Shown here piece after piece: positions 22,641-32,794 of a DNA stretch of 64,000 bases (position 1 is its first letter; each line of letters begins with the position of its first letter). Position numbers and translations under genes: made by a program. The notes under the pieces were generated by a model. It was given only the letters and a program-made list of their open reading frames with translations, did not search any database and was not told the DNA's origin. Source of the stretch: an uncultured Bacteroidota bacterium (GTDB lineage Bacteria > Bacteroidota > Bacteroidia > Chitinophagales > Chitinophagaceae). Location: contig CAIUZK010000268.1 in assembly GCA_903903635.1 (NCBI GenBank), positions 1-64,000 of the forward strand, given 5' to 3'.

Positions 22641-24926
22641 TTGAGAAACAAAGCAGAAAATAAGAATAACGTTAAACCGGGTGATAAAAAAGATCAGCCA
22701 CAAAAATTGAAACGGTCCATTCGTATACTCTGGATGCTGTTTCTTTCTTTTATGGTTTTCTTTCCGTTACTGATATGGGCTATTAATGCCGGCCTGCTAG
22801 GCTATATGCCATCGCTTTCCGAACTGGAAAACCCGCAGAGCGCCCTATCGTCTGATGTGCTTTCGGCCGATGGTTCCATGCTTGGCCGCTATTATGTTAC
22901 CGACCGCTCCAACAGTAAATACGCTGACATTTCTCAGAATGTTTTCCATGCCCTGCTCGCAGCCGAAGATGAACGTTTTTATAACCATGCCGGTATCGAC
23001 CCGATCGCTACAATTGCTATTCCGGTTTATGCGCTGCTCAACAAGAAAAGAGGGTCGTCTACTATTACCCAGCAGTTGGCCAAGAACCTGTTTCCCAGGA
23101 AAAGTGTCAATATGTTTACATTGCCTGTTCTGAAACTCAAGGAATGGATACTTGCCGTAAAACTGGAAAGAAATCTTACCAAGAATGAGATACTTACCCT
23201 ATATCTGAATACCGTTCCTTTTGGCGACAATGTTTATGGCATCAAGAATGCATCGCTTACTTTTTATAATGTAATGCCCGATAAGGTAACTGTTGATCAG
23301 GCCGCTTCGTTGATTGGTATGCTGAAAGCCAATACTGCTTATAATCCTCGCAGCCATCCTAAAAAGTCAAAGGAGCGCAGAAACGTTGTATTGGAGCAAA
23401 TGAATAAGTACGACTACATTAGCGACGATACCCTCAAGGCGCTCAAGGCCAGGGAAACACCGCTCAATTATCACAAAATAGATTATCACGATGGTATAGC
23501 GCCCTATTTCCGTATGATTGTGGAGCAGCAGGTAAAGCAGGTCTTGAAGGACCTTAAAAAACCTGATGGCACACCTTATGATGTATATAAAGACGGCCTC
23601 AAGATTTGGACGACTATAGATGTGCGCATGCAGATGTATGCCGAAGAGGCTATGCAGGAGCATTTGACAGCCTGGCAGAAGACCTTTATGAACCAGACTG
23701 CCTACAAAGACGGAACAGTTTGGAACAGAGAAGGCCCTATACAAACGGTTCTTAACCTGGCAATAAAGACCTGCGACAGGTATCAGTCATTCCGCAATCA
23801 GGATATGCCCGAGGAAAAGGCGCTTGCCCAGATGAAAGTACCCATCAAAATGAAGGTATTCGCCTGGAATAAAGCACGGTCGAAAGATACCGTAATGAGC
23901 CCTATCGACTCCATCAAGTACATGAAACTGTTTTTGCAGGCTGGCTTTATGGCTATGGACCCCAATACAGGCATAGTAAAGGCCTGGGTGGGTGGTATAG
24001 ACCACAATTTCTTCCAGTTCGATCACGTCAATATTAATGCCAAAAGGCAGGTGGGCTCTACCATAAAACCACTGCTTTATACCTTTGCGGTCGACAATGG
24101 TTTCGATCCTTGTTCTTCCATAGAGACAACCCCCCAGGATTTCCCCACCAAGCAGGGCTATAATGCCGATAAGGGCGCGACCAACGATCCCCATGTGTCC
24201 ATGAAATACGCATTGGCCTTGTCTATCAACAATGCTGCGCTCTATGTGCTCAGGCAGGTGGGTATAGATCCGTTTGTCGATTTTGTGCATAAATGCAATA
24301 TCACCAGCCGTATCGATAAAGTGCCCGCAGTAGCCTTGGGCGTTTCAGATATTTCGTTGTTCGAGATGCTGGGAGCATATACCATGTTCCCCGGCAAAGG
24401 GGTCAATACCCAGCCATTCTTTATCACACGTATCGAAGATAAAAACGGGATGTTGGTAAAAAGCTTTGCTCCTGTACAAAAAGAGGTTATTAATGCCACA
24501 GTGGCTTATAAAATGGTGAATATGATGCGGGGCGTAGTTAACTTCGGAACAGGTGGCCGCCTGCGTGGCAAGTACCAGATAACCAGCGATATTGCAGGCA
24601 AAACCGGTACTACCAGCAATCAGGCTGATGCCTGGTTTATTGGCTATACTCCCGACCTCATAGCCGGAGCATGGGTAGGGTGTAACGATCGCGAATTCCG
24701 GTTCCGTAGCGAAGATCTGGGCCAGGGTGCTGCTTCGGCGCTGCCTATCTGGGCTTTGTTTATGAAGAAAGTCTGGGCGGATAAGAACCTCAATATTGAT
24801 CCTAAAAAAATCTTTACTGCCCCCGATGGCTGGAAAGATTGTCTTTCTTCAGATTCACTGATCATCAAGGCAGGCACACCCCAGGATTTATTGGACCCTG
24901 TGCCCAGCGCCAGTGTTGATGATTAA
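22641..24926 (+). CDS. Class A penicillin-binding protein (transglycosylase-transpeptidase)
   Basis: A 761-residue bifunctional peptidoglycan synthase. Single N-terminal span (about 30-52) after a charged tail; GT51 glycosyltransferase domain with AAEDERFYNHAGID (catalytic Glu about 112), GSSTITQQLAKNLF and LERNLTKNEILTLYLN; transpeptidase domain with GSTIKP (SxxK, about 472-475), SINNA (SxN) and AGKTGTTSN (KTG, about 653). It polymerises lipid II and crosslinks the stem peptides on the outer face of the inner membrane. The only start in frame is TTG at 22641; the next Met lies in the membrane span, so TTG is preferred. The TgpA-like gene is directly upstream. Confidence 0.93.
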   Translation: MRNKAENKNNVKPGDKKDQPQKLKRSIRILWMLFLSFMVFFPLLIWAINAGLLGYMPSLSELENPQSALSSDVLSADGSMLGRYYVTDRSNSKYADISQNVFHALLAAEDERFYNHAGIDPIATIAIPVYALLNKKRGSSTITQQLAKNLFPRKSVNMFTLPVLKLKEWILAVKLERNLTKNEILTLYLNTVPFGDNVYGIKNASLTFYNVMPDKVTVDQAASLIGMLKANTAYNPRSHPKKSKERRNVVLEQMNKYDYISDDTLKALKARETPLNYHKIDYHDGIAPYFRMIVEQQVKQVLKDLKKPDGTPYDVYKDGLKIWTTIDVRMQMYAEEAMQEHLTAWQKTFMNQTAYKDGTVWNREGPIQTVLNLAIKTCDRYQSFRNQDMPEEKALAQMKVPIKMKVFAWNKARSKDTVMSPIDSIKYMKLFLQAGFMAMDPNTGIVKAWVGGIDHNFFQFDHVNINAKRQVGSTIKPLLYTFAVDNGFDPCSSIETTPQDFPTKQGYNADKGATNDPHVSMKYALALSINNAALYVLRQVGIDPFVDFVHKCNITSRIDKVPAVALGVSDISLFEMLGAYTMFPGKGVNTQPFFITRIEDKNGMLVKSFAPVQKEVINATVAYKMVNMMRGVVNFGTGGRLRGKYQITSDIAGKTGTTSNQADAWFIGYTPDLIAGAWVGCNDREFRFRSEDLGQGAASALPIWALFMKKVWADKNLNIDPKKIFTAPDGWKDCLSSDSLIIKAGTPQDLLDPVPSASVDD

Positions 24927-24949
24927 TGAAAATCTCAGCCTGCGATTAG

Positions 24950-25447
24950 TTATTTGGTGTAGTACCAGTACCGGTGATCATAGGTATCAGTATATGCGTA
25001 ATTTGTATTGATGACTTTAAGCACAAGGCTATCAGCGGTCAGTAAAATGATCCGGGTGTCCCAACCAGGAGTAGCAAAACGGATGTATTGTTCATCGCTG
25101 CTCAGAACCCATGCTTTCCTCCTGTATTCCTGGTAGTTGTTATCCAGTTCATCCGGCGATTGAATCGTTTCTATTGCGCTGGAATCACTAGCCTCAAATG
25201 CGCCGTAATTCGAAATGATATTGGTAAAGAATTGTATGTTGGCCTTGCTGCTATAGCCGGTAAAGATATATACCGAATCAAGGCCGTATAATGAAACAGG
25301 ATAATATCCTACCGAATCCACTTCCTTTTGCAAATACCACTTATGCACAGTAAGCTGGGTCATGGTATTCGAAAACACTGGCCCGGGTATCTGCTTTTGG
25401 CAAGATACCATAATAAAAAAAGGAATCAGGTATATAAGGTTTTTCAT
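24950..25447 (-). CDS. Hypothetical lipoprotein
   Basis: A 165-residue protein with a lipoprotein signal peptide (MKNLIYLIPFFIMVSC, Cys at 16). The mature part has no family I recognise; it is rich in Tyr, Ser and Asp with short beta strands (KWYLQKEVDSVGYYPVSLYGLDSVYIFTGY, DTRIILLTADSLVLKVINTNYAYTD), like small DUF-type lipocalin-like lipoproteins of Bacteroidota. It is convergent with the PBP gene (23-base gap) and divergent from the large adhesin, so it is transcribed alone. Location would be the outer or inner membrane on the periplasmic side. Confidence 0.7.
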   Translation of the reverse strand: MKNLIYLIPFFIMVSCQKQIPGPVFSNTMTQLTVHKWYLQKEVDSVGYYPVSLYGLDSVYIFTGYSSKANIQFFTNIISNYGAFEASDSSAIETIQSPDELDNNYQEYRRKAWVLSSDEQYIRFATPGWDTRIILLTADSLVLKVINTNYAYTDTYDHRYWYYTK

Positions 25448-25504
25448 CGTTCAAAGATAATCTGCGTATTGAATGCAGCACTTCAAATTTTAATAAATTA
25501 TCCA

Positions 25505-25512
25505 TATTTTTG
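25505..25512 (+). promoter_or_regulatory. Possible -7 box for the giant adhesin gene
   Basis: TATTTTTG fits TAnnTTTG and implies a leader of about 80 bases before the ATG at 25601. No -33 match. Confidence 0.4.
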
Positions 25513-25600
25513 CACTGATTCAATTTCTCAATGACTTTCAACATACGAATACGCCATTTTTATATGTTGCTTTTTTGGTTAAACCTCTTCAACAAACAAA

Positions 25601-28600
25601 ATGAAAAACACTCTATCAGTTAGGTCTTTATCTACAAAAGCCAATTCCTTCAATGTCGTTAAGAATGCTTTGTTTTTAGTGCTTGCTTGCATTATGACAT
25701 CGCTTCCTTTGGTAACCCATGCCCAGATATCCGGACTATCCTCTGTCTGTCTCGGTTCCAATATCACATTAACAGATCCTTTATCCGGAAGTACCTGGAG
25801 CAGCAGTAATGGAGCCATTGCCACAGTGGGTGCATCTACCGGAGTAGTTCATGGTGTGAGTGCCGGTACTGTATATATTTATTGCTCCAATGGCACTACC
25901 ACCGACAGTGTATCTATAACAGTAAATCCGGTTCCAGCGCCTATTACCGGCCCTACAATAATTTATGGCCCTCCTCTTTACATTTATGGAGGAATGGGTA
26001 CCCTGGCGGATGCAACACCCGGAGGTACATGGACGTCAAGCAATACACTTGTGGCAAGCATTGCGGTTACAGGAGTTGCCACAGGTGTGGCGTGCGGCAA
26101 CCCGATTTTCACATATACGTTACCGACAGGCTGTTTTGCAAGCCAGCTTGATACAGTTGTTTGCGGTCCGGGCACTCCATGGTTTTATTATAGCATTACC
26201 GGCGGGTCAACCCCTGTTTGCGTTGGTGCTTCAGTCACTTTAGCCGATACCGCTGCAGGAGGCCATTGGGTAAGCAGCAATACATCTATTGCTGTAATTG
26301 GTTCTGCTACCGGAGTCCTGACCGGCATTTCTGCCGGGACGTGCAACATCCTTTATGTACTAGGATCGTCTTATGCCAGCACAACAATTACTGTAAGCCC
26401 TACCCCTGCACCCATTAGCGGGCCTGGTATTGGATTATGCGTTGGCAGCACCTTGACTTATGTCGACACGACTCCTGGCGGCCACTGGTCTTCAAGCAAC
26501 CCCGCTATTGCAACAATAGCTACATTCTCAGGCATCCTTACAGTAGTTGTTCCCGGATGCGTAACGCTAACTTATACTGTTGGTAGTTGTTTTTCTTCAA
26601 CAAGTTATCTATGCTTCACCGATTTGCCAATTCCACCATCAATACCGTATTCATTATGTATCGGAGCTTCCTATACCTGCAGCAGTGGTACCTCCGGCGG
26701 TTCATGGAGCAGCAGCAATCCTGCAGTTGGAACCATAGGGCCACTTTCAGGAGTACTATCAGGAATATCTTCGGGGGTTACCACGATTTCATATACACTT
26801 CCTACCGGCTGCGCCCGTACGCAAACAGTAACGATTAATCCGTTGCCCTCGCCGATAACTGGGTTTAAGAGGATTTGCTATCCATTCGGGGCTACCACAT
26901 TACATGACAGCGCTTCAGGTGGTATTTGGAGCAGTAATAATACCGGTATTGCATTTATCGGTTCAGTTTCAGGCATAGTAACACCAGACACAGCTATAGG
27001 ACTTGATACCATAACATATACACTGTCAACAGGCTGTTTTACGACGACTACTGTTAGTGTGATGCCTCCTCCTATCTCGCCCGGTGTCATATTTGGGCCA
27101 AATTCCGTATGTGCAGGTTCGTGCGTTACTGAAACGGACTTAATTGGCGGAGGAGTCTGGGGTATCAGCAGTCCGCCTATAGCCACAATCAGCGCTACAG
27201 GTATTGTTTGCGGTTTGTCTTCCGGCATTGCAACTATTTCTATTACCGGCACCTGCCCGGCTACCAAAACCATTACTATAATCCCGGCAATTGCACCGAT
27301 TACAGGCAGTTCAACAGTGTGTACAGGCAGTTCTATAACGCTAAGTAACATTGCTCCGGGCGGCACATGGACAAGCAGTAATAGTTCAGTAGCAACAGTT
27401 GGTTCTTTATCCGGAATTGTCTCAGGTATAGGTAGCGGGACAGCTACTATCACCTACACCATTTCCAGCACTGGCTGCTATTCAATCAGGACAATTACTG
27501 TTTCTCCCATCCCCGCAGCATATGGCATTTCCGGGGGTGGCGCTATATGTGCCGGATCGTCTGGTGTGCATATTGGTTTAGTAAATTCTGTGTCAGGTAT
27601 CAATTATCAATTGCTTAATGGCTTAACTCCGGTTATTACATTAGCTGGTACCGGTTCTGCTCTTGATTATGGTCCGCAATCAGTTGCAGGTACCTATACT
27701 GTTGTAGCTACTAATCCTGTTACAACCTGTAGTGTTACCATGTCCGGCAGCGCTAGTATCACAGTAAATCCGGTCCCGGCTCCAATTTCAGGGCCAACGG
27801 CAGTTTGTGTGGGTTCATCAGGTTCATTAACTTCTTCACCTGGTGCAGGTACATGGTCAAGCAGTAATATAGCCGTTGCAAGCATAGGCACCAGTGGAGT
27901 GGTAAACGCTCTGTCTTCAGGAACAACAAACATTACCTATACATTACCCGGTACAGGTTGCTATACAACCAAAACGGTAACTGCTACCTCTGCTCCTTGC
28001 CCACTACCCGCAATACCACCGGTTTGTGTGGGCATCCCTACTACCATAACCGATTGCATCCCCGGTGGTGTATGGACCAGCAGCACATTATTCATAGCCG
28101 GCATTGGCTATTTATCTGGTACGATTACCGGAGTAACACCCGGTATCGATACGATAACCTACTCGTTAGGTACCGGATGCATCGTTACTACAACCGTATC
28201 AGTAATCTCTGCCCCGGCTATTATTACAGGACCTTCTTTTGCCTGCACCGGCTCTACCATTACCCTCAGCGACATTACCCCATCCGGCACATGGACCAGC
28301 AGCGCTACAGCCACAGCTATCATCAGCGGCTCGGGCATTGTTACGGGAGTTACTGCGGGCACAACCACAATATCATACACTGTTTCAGGTTGTACAGCTA
28401 CAAAAATCATTACTGTTAATCCCACGCCCTCACCTATTGGTGGCCCGGCCACCCTATGCCAGTCGGCAACTGCCACTCAGACCAATTCAGTGCCGGGAGG
28501 CACATGGTCCATAACGCCCGCAGGCATTGCATCTATCGATTCGGTTACTGGTTTAGTCACCGGACTTACACCAGGATCAGCAACGGTATCTTATGCAATA

Positions 28601-31600
28601 GGTAGTTGTATTGCTACCAGAATTATTACGGTCAATGCCACTGCTGTTATTTCAGGCTCATCAGGTATATGTGTGGGTAGTGCCAATACACTTAGCGCCA
28701 GCATACCTGGCGGCAACTGGACCAGCGCTACGACCTCTGTGGCAACAGTAGTTTCCGGCACCGGAGTTGTATCAGGCATTACTACGGGAACTTCTGTTAT
28801 TTCTTATACGCTACCTACCGGATGCTTAACTACAAGTACGGTTACTGTAAGTACTTCGCCTGGTCCGATCTCAGGTCCTGCAACTATCTGCAATGGCAGT
28901 TGCAACATATTTTCGCCTGGCGTTGGTGGTGGCACCTGGAGTTCCTCATCGCTCTCTGTAGCAACAATTAATCCACTCACAGGCAACCTTTGTGCCTTAT
29001 CTCCCGGCATCGATACGATTACTTATACTCTAGGGGGCGGCTGTATTATCAGCACAGTATCTACCGTGTTAGCTTCGCCATCCGCAATTGGGGGTTCCAC
29101 CTCGGTTTGTGCCGGACAATTAACCACCTTAACAAATAGCATTAGCGGCGGCACATGGAGCAGCAGCAGCCCTGCCACAGCAACTGTTGATGCCATTTCC
29201 GGTACTGTTACCGGTATCCATTCAGGTACTGCCATTATTACTTATACACTGGGGTCAGGCTGCTCGGCTATACGGCCATTAGTAGTTAATCCTTTCAGCC
29301 CGATATATGGTCCATCCTCAGTTTGTACCGGGCAATCCATTGTCCTGAACGATACAACATTAGGAGGAACCTGGTCATCAACATTACCATCAGTTGCTAC
29401 TGTAAACCCTACAGGTCTGGTAACAGGCTTATCTGCCGGTACAGCAATAATAGATTATACCCTTCCCACTGGTTGTACTGCGAGTGCAACCATAACTGTC
29501 AACTCTATACTATTACCTATTGCCGGTCCTCATACTGTATGCACAGGTGCAACAATCTCGCTTACAGATCCTGTTCCCGGTGGTGCATGGTATAGTAGCA
29601 ACAATACACTGGCTACTGTTTCTACTTCAGGGCTGGTTAGTGGCCTGACGCCAGGTGTCGATACCATTAACTACTCAATTAGCGGAGGTTGCCCCGCAAG
29701 GATTTCACTAACTATAAATCCCTTACCTGCAGCCATCTCCGGATCGGGCGTGGTTTGCCTTGGTACCACAACCGCCTTGACCAACTCCTCCCCCGGAGGT
29801 ATGTGGTCCAGCAGCGCTCCGGCAACCGCATCAATCGGCACTGCTTCAGGCATCGTCTCTGCTATTACTCCCGGTGTAGCTGTAATAACCTATACTTTAC
29901 CAACATCATGCTACATCACCACTACGGTTACAGTTATTCCGACTCCAGCTCCGGTAAGCGGCACCACTCTTTTATGCACAGGCAATCTGGTAACCTATTC
30001 CGATGTTACGCCCGGCGGGGTATGGAACAGCAGCAATAGTGCAATAGTTACTATCGACCCGGTAACAGGTGCAGCCAACGCAATAGCTCCGGGCAATGCC
30101 ACAATTAGTTATAACATAGGCGTAGGATGTCTTTCCGGCATTGTAGCTACCGTAAATCCTTTGCCTGCAGCCATTTCGGGCTCAACGCTTGTTTGCCAGG
30201 CAGGCCACATCACGCTCTCCGATGCTACGCCTCTGGGCACATGGTCCAGCAGCAATCTCGCATTGGCAACGGTTGGCGCCACTACAGGTATTGTCAGCGG
30301 CATTGCTCCTGGTTTGGTTACAATTGCCTATTCATTACCCACTGGTTGTTTTGTCTCGTCCACAATATTTGTAAATCCATCGCCATCCCCAATTACCGGC
30401 GTACTTTCTACTTGTATCGGATTGACAACTCCTCTTAGCGATGCCACACCCGGAGGCACCTGGAGTTCCGGAAATCCGGCAACTGCTTCTGTGGGTACAT
30501 CCGGCAGCGTTACAGGCGCTGCAGCAGGATCTGCAATTATAAGTTACACCGCGCCAACCGGTTGCTCTGTATTTACAACAGTTACTATTTACCCTACACC
30601 CACAATTATTTCAGGCAGTCCAACCATTTGCGCTGGTGCATCCAATGTTTATACAGACGGTGTTTCCGGCGGCACCTGGTCAAGCGCCAATACCGCTGTT
30701 GCATCTGCCACAACCACATCCGGTATCGTTACCGGAGTTTCAGCGGGTATAACCAACATAAGCTACACCCTCGGCTATAGCTGTTGGGTTACTAAAGCAA
30801 TTACTGTAAATCCATTACCTGCTATCATTTCAGGCCCCTCTGCTATATGCGCTGGATCAGGTGCTACTTTTGCCGATGCTACTCCGGGTGGTACATGGTC
30901 AAGCAGCAATCCGTCAATAGCAATAGCAGGCTCCGGTTCCGGACTGGTTCTGGGCGTATCCGCAGGCACTACCTTAATAAGTTATTCGCTTGGCTGCACA
31001 ACTGTTCATTTATTAACAGTGAATCCTATGCCTGCCGCTATAGGCGGCTCATTTAATACCTGTATTGTTGGTACTACCACGCTTACCAATTCCATTACCG
31101 GCGGTACCTGGACCAGCGCTACTACTTCAGTTGCTACTGTTGATGCAATATCAGGTGTTGTTACCGGAATTGCTCCGGGCGCTGCCACGATCAATTACAC
31201 ATTGGGAGGAGGCTGCTACACGAGTGCAGTAGTCAATATTTATCCCGCGCCACTTGCTTTCTCAATAACAGGAGGTGGCAATTATTGTGCAGGGGGAACT
31301 GGTATGTCCATTGGTCTTAGTGGTTCCGAATCGGGTGTAAACTACCTGTTATATCGCGGCACCACAGCCACCGGCACATTCCCCGGCAGCGGTGCTGCTC
31401 TGGATTTTGGTCTGCAAACAGTATCTGGATTTTATAGTGTTGTGGGCACTGCCACCTCAAGTGGTTGCACAATCAATATGACCGGATCTGCCTCAATTGG
31501 CATCCTGCCAACTGTGACTCCAACAGTAAATATTAATGCCACACCGGGCGACTCCGTTTGCTCCGGAACGATGGTAACATTTGTTGCTGCATCAACATTT

Positions 31601-32617
31601 GGTGGTCCCGCGCCACTTTACACCTGGTATGTGAATGGCATTAGCATAGGCAGCGGCCCTACCTATACCTACATACCTCTTGCCGGTGATATCATAAAGG
31701 TTAAACTGACAAGTAGTGCAACCTGCCCGTTACCTGATACTGTTTTCAGCTCCGATACCATGACTATTCACCTGTCTTCAACTCCGGCCATCAGTATTAC
31801 CGCTTCACCATCCGATACTATTTGTAAAGGTTCTGTTTTATCAGTCCATGCTTCTTCCTCATTTGGCGGAACATCTCCTGTTTATACATGGGTGAAAAAT
31901 GGCAGCATTGTCAGCAGTGCCACACTCTATTCATTCATTCCAAATGATAACGACAATATTTACTGCATACTGCAAAGCAACTACCCCTGCCGCACAAAAG
32001 ACTTTGACACCAGCAATACTGTTATCATCAAAGTAGATACACCGGTTACGCCGGTTGTAACCATTTATGCATCCCCCGGCGCAATAGTTAATCAAGGCGA
32101 TACCGTTACTCTTTCCGCAATAGTAGCCTATGGCGGATCTAGCCCGACATACCAATGGTATTACAATGGCATACCAATAAGCGGAGCTACAAACTCAGTA
32201 TACCGGATTGATACTTTCAGTACACCTCAGCTCGATTCATTTACATGCAAGGTAACCGGTAGCGCACCTTGCCATGTCATTGCAAATCAGGGCATCCTTA
32301 TTAAGGTAGCGCCGGTAGGCATTAAGCATTTGTCTTCCCTCTTTACAGATATCACTTTAGCTCCAAACCCGGCCAAAAATCAATTCAGAGTTTACGGCAC
32401 TCTTGGCTCCTGCGCCTACTCAACAGGTGCTGACAATGCCCAACTTGAAATATCCAATATGATGGGGCAGGTGGTGTATAAAAAAGCAGTTACTGTAAAT
32501 GCAGGCAGGCTTAACGAGAACATCCGTCTTAATACCAATATACCAAATGGAGTTTACATCCTGACTGTACAAACTGATGGTGAACAGAAAATTATCCATT
32601 TTGTAATCGAACAATAA
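25601..32617 (+). CDS. Giant Big-repeat adhesin with T9SS sorting domain
   Basis: A 2338-residue surface protein. The N-terminus has an extended signal region with hydrophobic NALFLVLACIMTSLPLVTHAQ. I count 24 copies of a roughly 75-85 residue Ig-like (bacterial Ig/Big_2-like) module, each with G-G-x-W-x-S-S...-A-T-V...-G-V-V-x-G-V-x-x-G-x-x-x-I-x-Y-T-L-P-T-G-C and linked by NPxPxPIxGP. Two different inserts (about residues 640-715 and 1885-1960) share GGGxxCAGxxG and break the series. Near 1965-2250 come three Cys-containing PKD/Ig-like units (TYTWYVNG, YTWVKNG, YQWYYNG), then a T9SS type A tail (TLAPNPAKNQFRVYG ... GVYILTVQTDGEQKIIHFVIE). Probable role: adhesion, gliding or matrix. Very low Lys content in the repeats; no catalytic motif. 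Confidence 0.9.
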   Translation: MKNTLSVRSLSTKANSFNVVKNALFLVLACIMTSLPLVTHAQISGLSSVCLGSNITLTDPLSGSTWSSSNGAIATVGASTGVVHGVSAGTVYIYCSNGTTTDSVSITVNPVPAPITGPTIIYGPPLYIYGGMGTLADATPGGTWTSSNTLVASIAVTGVATGVACGNPIFTYTLPTGCFASQLDTVVCGPGTPWFYYSITGGSTPVCVGASVTLADTAAGGHWVSSNTSIAVIGSATGVLTGISAGTCNILYVLGSSYASTTITVSPTPAPISGPGIGLCVGSTLTYVDTTPGGHWSSSNPAIATIATFSGILTVVVPGCVTLTYTVGSCFSSTSYLCFTDLPIPPSIPYSLCIGASYTCSSGTSGGSWSSSNPAVGTIGPLSGVLSGISSGVTTISYTLPTGCARTQTVTINPLPSPITGFKRICYPFGATTLHDSASGGIWSSNNTGIAFIGSVSGIVTPDTAIGLDTITYTLSTGCFTTTTVSVMPPPISPGVIFGPNSVCAGSCVTETDLIGGGVWGISSPPIATISATGIVCGLSSGIATISITGTCPATKTITIIPAIAPITGSSTVCTGSSITLSNIAPGGTWTSSNSSVATVGSLSGIVSGIGSGTATITYTISSTGCYSIRTITVSPIPAAYGISGGGAICAGSSGVHIGLVNSVSGINYQLLNGLTPVITLAGTGSALDYGPQSVAGTYTVVATNPVTTCSVTMSGSASITVNPVPAPISGPTAVCVGSSGSLTSSPGAGTWSSSNIAVASIGTSGVVNALSSGTTNITYTLPGTGCYTTKTVTATSAPCPLPAIPPVCVGIPTTITDCIPGGVWTSSTLFIAGIGYLSGTITGVTPGIDTITYSLGTGCIVTTTVSVISAPAIITGPSFACTGSTITLSDITPSGTWTSSATATAIISGSGIVTGVTAGTTTISYTVSGCTATKIITVNPTPSPIGGPATLCQSATATQTNSVPGGTWSITPAGIASIDSVTGLVTGLTPGSATVSYAIGSCIATRIITVNATAVISGSSGICVGSANTLSASIPGGNWTSATTSVATVVSGTGVVSGITTGTSVISYTLPTGCLTTSTVTVSTSPGPISGPATICNGSCNIFSPGVGGGTWSSSSLSVATINPLTGNLCALSPGIDTITYTLGGGCIISTVSTVLASPSAIGGSTSVCAGQLTTLTNSISGGTWSSSSPATATVDAISGTVTGIHSGTAIITYTLGSGCSAIRPLVVNPFSPIYGPSSVCTGQSIVLNDTTLGGTWSSTLPSVATVNPTGLVTGLSAGTAIIDYTLPTGCTASATITVNSILLPIAGPHTVCTGATISLTDPVPGGAWYSSNNTLATVSTSGLVSGLTPGVDTINYSISGGCPARISLTINPLPAAISGSGVVCLGTTTALTNSSPGGMWSSSAPATASIGTASGIVSAITPGVAVITYTLPTSCYITTTVTVIPTPAPVSGTTLLCTGNLVTYSDVTPGGVWNSSNSAIVTIDPVTGAANAIAPGNATISYNIGVGCLSGIVATVNPLPAAISGSTLVCQAGHITLSDATPLGTWSSSNLALATVGATTGIVSGIAPGLVTIAYSLPTGCFVSSTIFVNPSPSPITGVLSTCIGLTTPLSDATPGGTWSSGNPATASVGTSGSVTGAAAGSAIISYTAPTGCSVFTTVTIYPTPTIISGSPTICAGASNVYTDGVSGGTWSSANTAVASATTTSGIVTGVSAGITNISYTLGYSCWVTKAITVNPLPAIISGPSAICAGSGATFADATPGGTWSSSNPSIAIAGSGSGLVLGVSAGTTLISYSLGCTTVHLLTVNPMPAAIGGSFNTCIVGTTTLTNSITGGTWTSATTSVATVDAISGVVTGIAPGAATINYTLGGGCYTSAVVNIYPAPLAFSITGGGNYCAGGTGMSIGLSGSESGVNYLLYRGTTATGTFPGSGAALDFGLQTVSGFYSVVGTATSSGCTINMTGSASIGILPTVTPTVNINATPGDSVCSGTMVTFVAASTFGGPAPLYTWYVNGISIGSGPTYTYIPLAGDIIKVKLTSSATCPLPDTVFSSDTMTIHLSSTPAISITASPSDTICKGSVLSVHASSSFGGTSPVYTWVKNGSIVSSATLYSFIPNDNDNIYCILQSNYPCRTKDFDTSNTVIIKVDTPVTPVVTIYASPGAIVNQGDTVTLSAIVAYGGSSPTYQWYYNGIPISGATNSVYRIDTFSTPQLDSFTCKVTGSAPCHVIANQGILIKVAPVGIKHLSSLFTDITLAPNPAKNQFRVYGTLGSCAYSTGADNAQLEISNMMGQVVYKKAVTVNAGRLNENIRLNTNIPNGVYILTVQTDGEQKIIHFVIEQ

Positions 32618-32746
32618 AAAATAACCGTTCAGCCAGCCATCAAAAACACAACTGATTCAGATTTACCTTCCGTTCGGAATAGGTTTTATCAGGAACGATG
32701 CCGAAATAAGTTCTGCCATGTTACGAAGTAATATTGCGGGAGTTAT

Positions 32747-32774
32747 TTTGTTATCGTTCCTTAAGTTAACTTTG
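32747..32774 (+). promoter_or_regulatory. Promoter of the M16 peptidase gene
   Basis: TTTG at 32747-32750, 16 bases, then TAACTTTG at 32767-32774; ATG is 20 bases further on. Both elements fit the phylum consensus, with slightly short spacing. Confidence 0.55.
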
Positions 32775-32794
32775 GCTGGAAAAAACAACAAAGC

